Notes: generated by a model not told the origin, from the sequence alone. 64,000 bases of DNA from Geobacteraceae bacterium (GCA_025355325.1 JANXZX010000050.1:1-64000); one strand, 5' to 3'. Shown: positions 1 through 11,279, numbered from the stretch's first letter. Made by a program: numbers and translations.

Positions 1-135
1 CTCCCCTCCCCTTGCGGGAGGGGATTGAGGGGTGGGGGAAGCCGATTGTAACACACCGATATTACAACGACTTCACCCACCCCCTAACCCCCTCCCGTCA
101 CCAGAAGTAGGTGCCTCCAGGCAAGGGAGGTGGGA
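1..135. repeat. C/G-rich dispersed inverted-repeat element (variant copy, truncated by window edge)
   Basis: CTCCCCTCCCCTTGCGGGAGGGGATTGAGGGGTGGGGG ... CACCCACCCCCTAACCCCCTCCCGTCA; resembles the elements at 3244-3316 and 6646-6719. Confidence 0.55.
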
Positions 136-231
136 TATAAATACATCAAGGCGGTGGTGACCTACAAATTTGTCGTGGATCCGTTGTACCTGGAGGCTGT
201 TTTTTTAAAAATTATATGGTATACAGTTTGA

Positions 232-1578
<1,347 letters not shown>

Positions 1579-1597
1579 TCCATATGTAATGCAGAAC

Positions 1598-1624
1598 AAA
1601 GGCGGAGGAAACTCCGCCTTTTGT
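1598..1624 (+). terminator. Intrinsic terminator after eno
   Basis: GGCGGAG GAAA CTCCGCC hairpin followed by TTTTG. Confidence 0.8.
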
Positions 1625-1652
1625 GTATCTATTGCACGGGAGGAACGAATGA

Positions 1653-3245
1653 ATGCCAACTGACACCACTTTGTGGAAACGTTTTCAAAAATATCTCTGC
1701 AACTGCCACGAGATCGGTCTCTCGCTTGATATCAGTCGGATGAAATTTGCTGACGATTTTTTTGAAGAGATGGAACCGGCTATCCAAAGCGCATTCCTGG
1801 AAATGTATGAATTGGAAAAGGGGTATATTGTCAACCGTGATGAAGAGCGCATGGTCGGACACTACTGGCTGAGAAATCCGACTCTTTCCCCTTCACGCAG
1901 CATTCGGAATGAGATCGAAACAACTCAGGAAGAGATTCTGTCGTTCAGCAGCAAAATCCACAACGGCACGATAAAGGCGCAAAACGGCGAGAAGTTCGCA
2001 AACATACTCATAATTGGCATTGGTGGTTCGGCGCTGGGACCGCAGTTTGTCGCCGACGCGCTGGCATCCTCCTCCGACCGGATGAAAGCGTATTTTCTCG
2101 ACAACACCGACCCGGACGGCATCGATAAGGTTTTTGCTGAATTGGGTACGACGATTTCACGTACTCTGGCGATGGTCATTTCGAAAAGCGGCTCAACAAA
2201 AGAGACCCGCAATGGCATGCTGGAGGCCAAAGCCGTTTACGAGCGGGCCGGGCTGGATTTTTCACGGCACGCCGTAGCGGTAACCGGCGTCAACAGCGAA
2301 CTGGACAAACTGGCGAAAAGTGAAGGATGGCTGGAACGGTTCCCGATGTGGGACTGGGTCGGCGGACGTACATCCGTCACCTCAGCGGTCGGGCTTCTCC
2401 CGGCGGCTCTGCAGGGGATCGATATCAAGGCTCTGATCGACGGTGCCAAGGATTGCGACAACATCACCAGCAGGCTGGATACGACCGGGAACCCTGCGGC
2501 AATTATGGCGCTGATGTGGCACTACGCCACCGGTGGCCGCGGTACGAAAGATCTGGTCATGCTCCCGTACAAGGATCGCCTGCTGCTCTTCTCCCGCTAT
2601 TTGCAGCAGTTGATTATGGAATCAATCGGCAAGGAATTCAACCGCGACGGCAAGACTGTTAATCAGGGGTTGACCGTGTACGGCAACAAAGGCTCCACCG
2701 ATCAGCACGCCTATGTGCAGCAATTACGGGAAGGGGTGGCAAACTTTTTTGTAACCTTTATCGAAGTATTGAAAGATCGGGATGGCAAAACGCTGCTCGT
2801 TGAAGATGGAATTTCCAGCGGAGATTTCCTGTTCGGATTTTTCCAGGGGACACGCACGGCGCTGTATGAAAATGGCCGCGAATCAATGACACTCACCATC
2901 AACCAGGTCAATGCCTATACGGTCGGCGTCCTGATTGCGCTGTTTGAACGGGCTGTGGGACTGTACGCCAGCCTGGTCAATATCAACGCATATCACCAGC
3001 CGGGCGTGGAAGCCGGCAAGAAAGCTGCGGGCACCGTCATTGCGCTTCAGAAATCAGTCGTAGAGTTACTGCAAAAAGAGCAGAAAAGTTTGACGGCGGA
3101 GGAAATTGCCGCGAAGTTGGGAAAACCGGAAGCGGCAGAGATGGTTTTTGCAATTTTGAGACATCTGGCAGCCAACCGGGACCGAGGAGTTGTTCAAAGC
3201 AGCGCCGATCAGATTGGCGAAGTGACTTTTCGGATGGCTGGATAA
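1653..3245 (+). CDS. pgi: Glucose-6-phosphate isomerase
   Basis: [33 protein letters not shown], and [35 protein letters not shown] motifs. Confidence 0.96.
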   Translation: MPTDTTLWKRFQKYLCNCHEIGLSLDISRMKFADDFFEEMEPAIQSAFLEMYELEKGYIVNRDEERMVGHYWLRNPTLSPSRSIRNEIETTQEEILSFSSKIHNGTIKAQNGEKFANILIIGIGGSALGPQFVADALASSSDRMKAYFLDNTDPDGIDKVFAELGTTISRTLAMVISKSGSTKETRNGMLEAKAVYERAGLDFSRHAVAVTGVNSELDKLAKSEGWLERFPMWDWVGGRTSVTSAVGLLPAALQGIDIKALIDGAKDCDNITSRLDTTGNPAAIMALMWHYATGGRGTKDLVMLPYKDRLLLFSRYLQQLIMESIGKEFNRDGKTVNQGLTVYGNKGSTDQHAYVQQLREGVANFFVTFIEVLKDRDGKTLLVEDGISSGDFLFGFFQGTRTALYENGRESMTLTINQVNAYTVGVLIALFERAVGLYASLVNINAYHQPGVEAGKKAAGTVIALQKSVVELLQKEQKSLTAEEIAAKLGKPEAAEMVFAILRHLAANRDRGVVQSSADQIGEVTFRMAG

Positions 3246-3316
3246 CCCCTCCAAACCTCCCCTTATCAGGGGAGACTTTTACTTCCCCCCTGACAAGGGG
3301 GGATTGAGGGGGGTTG
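3244..3316. repeat. Dispersed inverted repeat between convergent pgi and hrpB
   Basis: AACCCCTCCAAACCTCCCCTTATCAGGGGAGA ... TTCCCCCCTGACAAGGGGGGATTGAGGGGGGTT, long imperfect palindrome. Confidence 0.75.
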
Positions 3317-3324
3317 GGGTCAAC

Positions 3325-5841
3325 CTACCCCTTCGGCTTCAATCTCCGCGTCGGCACCGCACTCCAGGGATCATCAGGCCAGGGGTGCTTCGGATAGCGC
3401 CCTTTCATTTCTTTTTTCACCTGTTGATACGAACCATCCCAGAATCCCCGTAAATCCCGTGTCACCTGAATCGGCCTTCCGGCGGGAGAAAGCAGATGCA
3501 GCAATACCGGAACCCTGCCGCTGCACACCGTCGGTCCTACAGCCAAGCCGAATAGTTCTTGAAGCTTCACCGCCAATACCGGAATTTCTCCTGAATAATC
3601 GATTCTGATTCGCGACCCGCTCGGCACGGCCAGATGCGTCGGAGCCATTTCATCCAGCTCGCGCTGCTGCCGATAGTCAAGGCTTTGCCTCAGGATATCC
3701 GCGATATCAAGCTGGGCAATTTTTCTGGCGGTATTGACACCCTTAAGGTGCGGTGCCAGCCATTTCTCAAGCGTTCCAAGCAGTGCGGCATCCGAAACAT
3801 CCGGCCACTCCCGTTCCGGAAAAGAGGAGTGTGTCACCTGCAGGCGTCCCTGCAGCTGGCGAACCGCTTCATTCATCGTCAGCAGCGCCATGCCCGACGC
3901 CCGAACGGCTCCAATCACGGCTGGGACCGCCTGTGCCGCAGATGGAACGACAGTTTCTGCGGAAAGCTGAATACTCCCCAGACTCTCCATCCGCCGGGCA
4001 ATCACGCGCTGTTCACGTTCATCCCAGTTCACCAGGATTTCGCGCCGAATATGACCTGAAAGCTCTTCGCGAATAACGGACTCAGGTATTTCGGCGGCAA
4101 GGTGAATGACCGCTTCAGCCTGGTTTCTGGCATCCAGCGCGGGAGCGACAATATACTCGGCCGCTCTGACTGCGCTCCGCTCCGAAATTCTTGCGCCACG
4201 CCCGCTGGCCAGCAGGTAACCGCCTCCGGATGACCTGCGCCGTGCCAAGCGGTCCGGATAGGCCGCCAGCAGCAACCGGGAGATTCGATCATCGTCGCAG
4301 TCCCATAACTCCTCACCGGCGGGAACAGCCATAAATCGCCGTAACTGATCGGTAACCCGCTGGACATTTTTCAATGCCGCCTGATCCATTCTTTGATCAT
4401 TCCGCCCCGATGTCCGCCAGCTTTTCACGGCCTCCAGACGATCCATAATATCCGAGCTGCTTACCTGGGGCAACGCGCCACCTGCAGATGATCGAAACAG
4501 ATCCCGCTCCGAAAGCAGCGCCGCAACCAGACACCCCACACCTGCACAGCCAAGTTCTCCGGAGCGGAGCAGCAGGCGACCAATACGCGGATGAAGCGGC
4601 ATCCGGACGACGTCACGACCCCGCTTCGTGATCCGGCCTGAATCATCAAACAGATCAAGCTCCTCCAGCAGGCGCCGGGCCGATTCCAGAGCACTGGCGG
4701 GCGGCGCGTCCAACCAGGAAAGCTCCAGCGGATCTGTGACACCCCAGGCTGACAATTCCAGCAGGAGTTGTGACAGATCGGTAACAGTGATTTCCGGCGG
4801 CGTATGCGGTGCCATCGCGTGCAGCGTGTGCTGGGAAAACAGACGGAAGCAGACTCCGGGAGCGGTCCGCCCCGCTCGACCTGCGCGCTGTTCTGCCGAG
4901 GCTCGTGACTCACGCACAGTGATCAACCGGTTCAAACCATTACCCGGATCGTAGTGCAAACGCCGCGACACACCGCAATCGATAACGGTTCGTACTCCGT
5001 CGATGGTCAAACTGGTTTCGGCAATGCTGGTAGCCAGCACTATTTTACGCTGCGCCCCCGGCTGAATGACCTTCTGCTGCTCGGCAATCGGCAAATCGCC
5101 ATACAGCTGGCAAATCATGACATTGCGTTGAACAGCCGATTCCATCAACAGAGCGGCGCATGCGCGGATTTCACCGGAACCGGGCAGAAACGCCAGAATA
5201 TCCCCCTCCGTCTCATTCAACGCCCGCATAACGGTAGAAGCCATCCTCTGGGATAGGCGCATGTGCCCTGTGTCATCAAGGTATTTCATCTCAACGGAAA
5301 ACGCCCGCCCCGACGAACTGATTACCGGAGCGTTGTCAAGCAAACGGGAGAGCGGCTCCAGATCGAGCGTTGCCGACATGACCATGATTTTGAGATCAGC
5401 CCGCAGTTGCTGCACTTCACGACAGAGAGCCAGACCGAGATCAGCATGGATGCTCCGCTCATGAAACTCGTCGAAAATCACCAGCGCAACACCGGCAAGC
5501 CCGGGATCGCTCTGAATCCGGCGGGTCAGTATTCCTTCGGTGACTACTTCAATACGCGTGGTTTTCGAGGTACAGCTGTCAAAGCGAATTGAATAGCCGA
5601 CTGTCTGGCCTGCCTCTTCGCCGAGACAGCGCGCCATCCAGCGGGCTGCCGACACTGCAGCGATCCGGCGAGGCTCCAGCATGATGATCCGACCTACTTC
5701 TGGAGGAATTATGTCAAGGAGAGCCAACGGAACGCGGGTTGTTTTACCCGCGCCGGGGGGAGCATGCAGAATTATGTTCGGATGAGTAGTGAAGGACTCA
5801 AGCAGGACGGGGAGGATTTCGTCAATGGGAAGTTTGGTCAT
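3325..5841 (-). CDS. hrpB: ATP-dependent helicase HrpB (DEAH family)
   Basis: HAPPGAGKTTRVPLAL, DEFHERSIHADLGLAL, SATLD, EQRAGRAGRTAPG motifs; HrpB C-terminal region. Confidence 0.95.
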   Translation of the reverse strand: MTKLPIDEILPVLLESFTTHPNIILHAPPGAGKTTRVPLALLDIIPPEVGRIIMLEPRRIAAVSAARWMARCLGEEAGQTVGYSIRFDSCTSKTTRIEVVTEGILTRRIQSDPGLAGVALVIFDEFHERSIHADLGLALCREVQQLRADLKIMVMSATLDLEPLSRLLDNAPVISSSGRAFSVEMKYLDDTGHMRLSQRMASTVMRALNETEGDILAFLPGSGEIRACAALLMESAVQRNVMICQLYGDLPIAEQQKVIQPGAQRKIVLATSIAETSLTIDGVRTVIDCGVSRRLHYDPGNGLNRLITVRESRASAEQRAGRAGRTAPGVCFRLFSQHTLHAMAPHTPPEITVTDLSQLLLELSAWGVTDPLELSWLDAPPASALESARRLLEELDLFDDSGRITKRGRDVVRMPLHPRIGRLLLRSGELGCAGVGCLVAALLSERDLFRSSAGGALPQVSSSDIMDRLEAVKSWRTSGRNDQRMDQAALKNVQRVTDQLRRFMAVPAGEELWDCDDDRISRLLLAAYPDRLARRRSSGGGYLLASGRGARISERSAVRAAEYIVAPALDARNQAEAVIHLAAEIPESVIREELSGHIRREILVNWDEREQRVIARRMESLGSIQLSAETVVPSAAQAVPAVIGAVRASGMALLTMNEAVRQLQGRLQVTHSSFPEREWPDVSDAALLGTLEKWLAPHLKGVNTARKIAQLDIADILRQSLDYRQQRELDEMAPTHLAVPSGSRIRIDYSGEIPVLAVKLQELFGLAVGPTVCSGRVPVLLHLLSPAGRPIQVTRDLRGFWDGSYQQVKKEMKGRYPKHPWPDDPWSAVPTRRLKPKG

Positions 5842-5883
5842 AGTTTGTCTAATGGAAGAAAAGTGTTATCAACTCGACCGGTG

Positions 5884-6297
5884 CTACTGAACACTTCCCG
5901 CCTGATCAGCAACCCTCTTCAACAACGCCTTGTCAAATGACCGCACCGTATGTCCTTCAATCGAAGTCATCGTAATCAGAAGACAATCAACAGGATCCAG
6001 CATGGTTTCGGCGAAAAGAGTAAGTGCTCTGGTCAGCACCTCCCGGTTGAGATTGACTACCCCCTTGTACAGCAGGATTCCATGAAGGCAATGTGCCGCC
6101 TCGGCACGCGGGACTTTATAATGCTTTGTCAGTACGTACAGACACTCCACCAGAACGGATTCGGCGATCAGAGCAACTTCCTTACCAATACGCACATTTT
6201 CAAAATAAAGTGAGGCTTCCGCAAAGTGAGATTCATTATCACGCAGCAGATACCTTAGGATAAAGTTGGTATCAGGAAGGGTTGCCCGTTTTTTCAT
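5884..6297 (-). CDS. PIN-domain RNase, VapC-like toxin
   Basis: TLPDTNFILRYLLRDN, ...DPVDCLLITMT...VRSFDKALLKR; PIN-domain acidic residues; overlaps upstream AbrB-like gene. Confidence 0.85.
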   Translation of the reverse strand: MKKRATLPDTNFILRYLLRDNESHFAEASLYFENVRIGKEVALIAESVLVECLYVLTKHYKVPRAEAAHCLHGILLYKGVVNLNREVLTRALTLFAETMLDPVDCLLITMTSIEGHTVRSFDKALLKRVADQAGSVQ

Positions 6298-6511
6298 CGG
6301 CAACCTCCTTCCACACGTTATTCCTTATTTCATCGAAGGATTCCGATCTCCGGCTATATGCCGCAAGGGCCCCGCCAACGCTCTGTACGGGACGCAGTAT
6401 CACCAGATTCCCCTGCACCTCTATGTCAACTGTCGAGGAGTTGAGAGCCTTCCGGGCAGCTCTTGGAATCGTTATCTGACCTTTTGACGTTATTGTTGCT
6501 GAGAATGCCAT
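6272..6511 (-). CDS. AbrB/SpoVT-like antitoxin (VapB/MazE-type DNA-binding)
   Basis: MAFSATITSKGQITIPRAARKALN; start at ATG 6511 (annotated 6529 start is TTG). Confidence 0.85.
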   Translation of the reverse strand: MAFSATITSKGQITIPRAARKALNSSTVDIEVQGNLVILRPVQSVGGALAAYSRRSESFDEIRNNVWKEVADEKTGNPS

Positions 6512-6537
6512 AGCATAATCTCCATACAATCGTATAT

Positions 6538-6564
6538 TGCATTACTAATTTGTATTGTAATGCA
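6538..6564. promoter_or_regulatory. Candidate operator of the vapBC-like locus
   Basis: TGCATTAC-N11-GTAATGCA perfect 8-bp inverted repeat just upstream of the antitoxin start. Confidence 0.5.
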
Positions 6565-6645
6565 CTACTTTAATATCAGTCAAGTTTAAATAACCGGCAG
6601 ATTACAAAGGCAAATGGCAAATTACATTGCAACCACTACAGACCA

Positions 6646-6719
6646 AACCCCTCTAAATCTCCCCTTAACAGGGGAGACTTCAAGGCTTCCCCCCTGTTAA
6701 GGGGGGACTGAGGGGGGTT
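6646..6719. repeat. Dispersed inverted repeat overlapping the 3' end of larE
   Basis: AACCCCTCTAAATCTCCCCTTAACAGGGGAGA ... TTCCCCCCTGTTAAGGGGGGACTGAGGGGGGTT. Confidence 0.75.
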
Positions 6720-7558
6720 GATTTTAGGATGTTATTATCTTGCCGTTCGCCCGACGCTTCTTCATTCATCGCGCCGGTCCGATAACCCTGTAGATCAAGT
6801 GCGACGTAGGTAAACCCGGTCGCTTTCACTGATGTGACCACCTCTTGTCGCAGAACTCCGGTTGCACGTTCAAACTCCTGTTCGCCAAGTTCAATCCTGG
6901 CCACACTGCCGTGGTAGCGCACCCGCAGCGTCCGAAAGCCGAGCCCACGCAGAGATTCTTCCGCCAATCCGACCTGACCGACCCGCTCGGGAGTAATGGC
7001 GGTTCCGTACGGAAAACGGCTGGAAAGGCAGGCGAAAGCAGGCTTATCCCAGGTTGAAAGTCCCATTTTCTTCGAAAGATCACGTATATCCTGTTTGGTA
7101 AAACCGGCTTCTTCAAGCGGGCTCCGCACCCGCAGTTCTTCCGCCGCAATCCGGCCCGGGCGATGATCACCGGCATCATCGACATTGGTGCCGTCAAGCA
7201 CGTATCCCAATCCCTCCTGATCGGCAATTGCCCGCAGTTTTCCGAACAGTTCCTTCTTGCAGTAATAGCAGCGGTTACGGGGATTGTCGCGAAACTCGGG
7301 GATGTCAAGTTCCTCTGAAACAATTACCAGATGGCGTCCACCGATTTGCTCTGCCAGCTCGCGCGCTTCATTCAATTCGCGTTCGGGATAGGTCTTTGAA
7401 GTCGCCGTAACCGCCAGCACCCGATTTACCAACACTTCAGCCGCCACCGCAAAAAGCAGTGTCGAATCGACTCCGCCGGAAAAACCGATTACGCAACCGC
7501 CCATATCAGCCAGAATAATGCGAAGTTTTTTTGTTTTATTGTTCAGCTCGGAATCCAT
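6680..7558 (-). CDS. larE: LarE-family ATP-dependent sacrificial sulfur transferase (PP-loop)
   Basis: VIGFSGGVDSTLLFAVA PP-loop, NRCYYCKKELFGKL, DGTNVDDAGDHRPGRIAAEELRVRSPL, CLSSRFPYGT. Confidence 0.9.
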   Translation of the reverse strand: MDSELNNKTKKLRIILADMGGCVIGFSGGVDSTLLFAVAAEVLVNRVLAVTATSKTYPERELNEARELAEQIGGRHLVIVSEELDIPEFRDNPRNRCYYCKKELFGKLRAIADQEGLGYVLDGTNVDDAGDHRPGRIAAEELRVRSPLEEAGFTKQDIRDLSKKMGLSTWDKPAFACLSSRFPYGTAITPERVGQVGLAEESLRGLGFRTLRVRYHGSVARIELGEQEFERATGVLRQEVVTSVKATGFTYVALDLQGYRTGAMNEEASGERQDNNILKSTPLSPPLTGGKP

Positions 7559-7581
7559 AATCAGATACTCCACAATTACAA

Positions 7582-9096
7582 TTACAGCATGTAATCAGTT
7601 GAAAGGAAATGGGATTTCCTCTCACGGACGATGCTGGTGATAATTTCCCGGTTTGCCTCGGTTTCGCGGGCCGCCACGACAATTCTGATGGAAAATATCC
7701 GCAACGCATCGGCAACGGATTGAGTTCCGTCGGCTGAGTTTTTACGGCCGTTGAACGGAAAACTGTCCGGACTTCGCTGGCATTGGCTGTTGATATTGAT
7801 GCGGCAGACCTGATTCACCAGAGCATCAACCAGTTGGGCCAGCAAATCGGAATTTTGCCCGAAGACGCTCGCCTGCTGGCCGTAGTTTGAGGCCACGATG
7901 TAATCAATCGGTTCACAAATATCGTCGAACGGCACAACCGGAATAACCGGCCCGAATTGTTCTTCGTCGTAAATCCGCATTGAAGGAGTGACAGGGTACA
8001 ATAGCGCCGGGTAAAAGAACGACGCACTGCCGTTGCCGCCACCAGGGTTCACAACCTGCGCACCCAATGCCTCAGCATCACGGACCAAACCATCCAGATA
8101 CTCCGGTTTTTCCGGCTCAGGCAGCGGCGTAATGGTGACGCCCGGTTCCCACGGCATGCCGCATTTAAGTGCGCTGATAGCGGCGGACATCCGCTTTAGA
8201 AAGTCCTCAACAATTGTGCGGTGAACAAATATCATTTTCAACGCGGTGCAGCGCTGGCCGTTGAACGTCAAGCTGCCTGAAATACATTCGGCAGCCGCCA
8301 ATTCAAGGTCAGCGTCAGGAAGGATGACCGCCGGATTTTTGGCATCCAGCCCAAGTACACAGCGGAGACGATGAGGACGGGGATGAACTGCCCGCAGGGC
8401 ATCAGCAACCCGGTGAGTTCCGATAAAACCGAGCACATCAACTTTTCCGGATGCCATCAATGGCGGAACAACCGCTTCGCCATCACCGTAGACAGTGTTG
8501 ACGACACCAGCCGGGAACGAGTCGCGCAGCGCCATCAGCAGCGGCTGAAAGATCAGAACGCCGAATCGGGGCGGTTTCAGCAAGATGGTATTACCCATAA
8601 CCAGCGCCGGAATCATGGTGGTAAAAGTTTCGTACAACGGAAAATTATACGGCCCCATGCAGAGAACCACACCCAGCGGAGCACGGCGAATCTGGCCGAT
8701 AATCCCCTGTTGAATGACAAAACGGGATGAGACCCTGTCCAGTTCTTTCAGCGCTTCCAGCGTGTCGCGGATATAGGAGACCGTCCGGTCGAACTCACGT
8801 TCCGCCTCACGAAGCGATTTGCCGATTTCCCACTGTAAAAGATTGACAATCTCCGTACGCTTCAGCAGCATGGCAGCAGTAAAGCGCTGTACGCTCTGGA
8901 TCCGCTCGCCCACCGACATGGTCGGCCAGACACCGCGGCCGTTTGAATAAGCCTGCACCGCGACTTCAAGCGCTTCAAGTGCCGCCGCTTCTGTCAGCAA
9001 GGGCGCTTCACCGATCAATTTCTGCTGATTTCCCTCTGAGGAACGAATCAAGACCGGTGAGCGGACCTCCTGCATAGCCCCGTTCCAACTCCTCAA
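7582..9096 (-). CDS. NADP-dependent aldehyde dehydrogenase, GapN-like glyceraldehyde-3-phosphate dehydrogenase
   Basis: GPYNFPLYETFTTMIPAL, FNGQRCTALKMIFV, INSQCQRSPDSFPFNGRKNSADGTQSV typical of GapN-type ALDH. Confidence 0.88.
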   Translation of the reverse strand: MRSWNGAMQEVRSPVLIRSSEGNQQKLIGEAPLLTEAAALEALEVAVQAYSNGRGVWPTMSVGERIQSVQRFTAAMLLKRTEIVNLLQWEIGKSLREAEREFDRTVSYIRDTLEALKELDRVSSRFVIQQGIIGQIRRAPLGVVLCMGPYNFPLYETFTTMIPALVMGNTILLKPPRFGVLIFQPLLMALRDSFPAGVVNTVYGDGEAVVPPLMASGKVDVLGFIGTHRVADALRAVHPRPHRLRCVLGLDAKNPAVILPDADLELAAAECISGSLTFNGQRCTALKMIFVHRTIVEDFLKRMSAAISALKCGMPWEPGVTITPLPEPEKPEYLDGLVRDAEALGAQVVNPGGGNGSASFFYPALLYPVTPSMRIYDEEQFGPVIPVVPFDDICEPIDYIVASNYGQQASVFGQNSDLLAQLVDALVNQVCRININSQCQRSPDSFPFNGRKNSADGTQSVADALRIFSIRIVVAARETEANREIITSIVRERKSHFLSTDYML

Positions 9097-9215
9097 CTCA
9101 CCCTGTACAAGGTAGTAGTCCTGCCGTAACGGCTCCCGGATCCGGCATTGCTCGGGGACCTGTTCTGCTTTGTACTATTAATAAAGGATTACCCTGAGAT
9201 CTCAGGGTGGACCGA

Positions 9216-9482
9216 TTACAGATTCTTGAGGTTCTTTCCGGCAGAGAATTTACCGCTTTTTGATGCGGGGATATTCAGTTCTGCGCCGGTCTGCGGGTTG
9301 CGGCCTTTACGGGCGGCCCGCTGTGAAACTTCGAAGGTGCCGAAGCCGGGAAAAGTAACTTTGTCTCCCGCTTTCAACAGGTCCGTCGTTACCTTCAAAA
9401 ACGCATCGACAGTTTCAGCTGCAACCGTTTTTGGAACTTCCAATTCCTCTGCTACTTTTGCTACGAATTCTGCTTTAGTCAT
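9216..9482 (-). CDS. HU-family DNA-binding protein
   Basis: MTKAEFVAKVAEELEV...GFGTFEVSQRAARKGRNPQTGAELNIPASKSGKFSAGKNLK. Confidence 0.96.
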   Translation of the reverse strand: MTKAEFVAKVAEELEVPKTVAAETVDAFLKVTTDLLKAGDKVTFPGFGTFEVSQRAARKGRNPQTGAELNIPASKSGKFSAGKNLKNL

Positions 9483-9746
9483 GAATTTCTCCTTGCTGTT
9501 AAGATATGGCGAATGACAGTTGATCACCAGCCTGTATGGGGTAATAGCACATCTTACCGGAAAAGTCAGGTGAGAATGTGCATGTTCAAGCTCCGTTCAT
9601 AATTTGTTTGTTCTTTGCGATGCAGTCTTGTATACCTTTGTTAAATCCATCACATGCATTTTTTCTTTTTCTCCGGAATTCGCTGAAAAATTTATCCGTC
9701 ATTTTAGCGTGTTTCATCATCGATATTCGTAGAGTGGAGAGTATCC

Positions 9747-11018
9747 ATGCAGATTGAAGCCTTCAACGCCATCAGGGAGAATATTCAGACTTTTCTCGGA
9801 GGGGCCAGAGTAGATCTCTTGTCAAGCCAGGAAGGTGAAAACAGAGAAGATGGAATTTGTGAAGCAGTCAACATTGAAGATCAGCCCTATCTGTTTACCG
9901 CTCATCGGGAACATCTCCAGTTTACCCGAGCGGAACGGGCCTTTTGCAAGGAACTGTTGACCGCTTTTGCAGCCCTGTACAGCGGATTCCGCCAGCAGGG
10001 ATATGCAGCCCATTTCAGAACTGCCCTGCTCGCTTCGATCATGGATATTACCGTGGCTCGTTCGCTTCGCGGCGATCACAACAAAGGCTTCTGGCCGATC
10101 CAGGAATTGATTCAGCTCCTGAAAAACCTTTCTTATCAGCGTTATGAGGGGACTCCAGCCACCACCGGCTTTATCGTTTACCGGACGACTCAGCCAAACT
10201 TTTTGCATCTCATGCGGCAGAGAAAACATGCCCTGTTCCCTCTTAAGCCGCCCCAGAGCATATCAGCATCTTTTTTTGCCAACCCTCTGACATACCGTTA
10301 TGTAGATGCGACAAATCTGTTTTTCGTTGCCAATATCCAGATGCAGGTAACCGGAGTCGTAAGGATCGGCAACTACGCAGATCAAACCAATGTTGAACGT
10401 TTGACCCAGCGGGAGCTCTTCTCTATTGTCAATCGCTCGGGTGATGGCGCCTTCGCAGTTACGGTAAACGAAGCATCCGAGATTGAAGTATTAACCAGTC
10501 CTGCCAAGTTGCTGATCCGCCGCAAAGGCGGTTGGGCCATCTTTGATCCTGAAATATTTCGTTCGTTTCTGGCTGACAGTATGGAACGTTCGGCGGCCGA
10601 TGATCTGCTCTGGACAGCTTATGCCCTCTCCAAAGGGCGCCATGGCACTGTTGTGTTAATCTTCAACAAAAGTGCTCGTAAACTGGCATCACTGAAAAAA
10701 GGGTCAGTGGGTGGGGATGATCCTGTCGGCCGCCTTCTTGTGGATGGGGTGAAGGGACGAACTATCACGGAATTAAAGCAGGCCGGAACAATCCACAGAA
10801 TCCTCTCCTCGGACGGTTTGACAGTTTTCAACAGGCGCGGAAAACTGGTCGATACCGGCTTCATAATCGATACGTCCCATGCCCGGGAAATTGTCACCGG
10901 CGGCGGCAGAACCACGGCAGCAAGTGCCGCCTCATTTTTCGGCAAGGTGATCAAGGTCTCACAGGATGGCCCGATCGAGCTGTACCAGGAAGGAAAACTG
11001 ATTTATCGCTTCGGATAA
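9747..11018 (+). CDS. DisA_N/diadenylate cyclase-like protein with N-terminal probable sensor region (DACNV-like)
   Basis: C-terminal DGLTVFNRRGKLVDTGFIID ... GGGRTTAASAASFFGKVIKVSQDGPIELYQEGKL aligns by eye with the DAC DGA ... GTRHRAA ... VVSEE-G-IS pattern. Confidence 0.65.
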   Translation: MQIEAFNAIRENIQTFLGGARVDLLSSQEGENREDGICEAVNIEDQPYLFTAHREHLQFTRAERAFCKELLTAFAALYSGFRQQGYAAHFRTALLASIMDITVARSLRGDHNKGFWPIQELIQLLKNLSYQRYEGTPATTGFIVYRTTQPNFLHLMRQRKHALFPLKPPQSISASFFANPLTYRYVDATNLFFVANIQMQVTGVVRIGNYADQTNVERLTQRELFSIVNRSGDGAFAVTVNEASEIEVLTSPAKLLIRRKGGWAIFDPEIFRSFLADSMERSAADDLLWTAYALSKGRHGTVVLIFNKSARKLASLKKGSVGGDDPVGRLLVDGVKGRTITELKQAGTIHRILSSDGLTVFNRRGKLVDTGFIIDTSHAREIVTGGGRTTAASAASFFGKVIKVSQDGPIELYQEGKLIYRFG

Positions 11019-11130
11019 ATTAAGGGCCGACACCCCTGCGCGAACGCTGACGCCATCCCGCACATTCCAAACAAAAAGAGAGCCTGGCTTACTCGCCGGA
11101 CTCTCAATTAACCTTGAAAATCAGTTCATT

Positions 11131-11258
11131 ACCACGAAGACACGAAGTTCACTAAGAATTCGAAAAGTTATAAAACATCCTGCAATCACCTTTTGGGATG
11201 AGAAGGTATTTAATATATCTTATTGTTTTACTTTGTGTTCTTCGCGTCTTCGTGGTTC
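11131..11258. repeat. Inverted-repeat-bounded intergenic element (CACGAAG type)
   Basis: ACCACGAAGACACGAAGTTCACTAAG ... CTTTGTGTTCTTCGCGTCTTCGTGGTTC. Confidence 0.65.
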
Positions 11259-11279
11259 CAAATGCCGTTTTTGATTAAA

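Noticed and set aside
113-206. GCCTCCAGG ... CCTGGAGGC-TGTTTTTTT upstream of eno as a terminator or leader structure
   Set aside because: A 9-bp stem with a loop near 70 nt is too weak to call without folding or conservation.
3634-5592. Several plus-strand ORFs and alternative-frame ORFs within hrpB
   Set aside because: Shadow ORFs in GC-rich coding sequence; hrpB has intact helicase motifs throughout.
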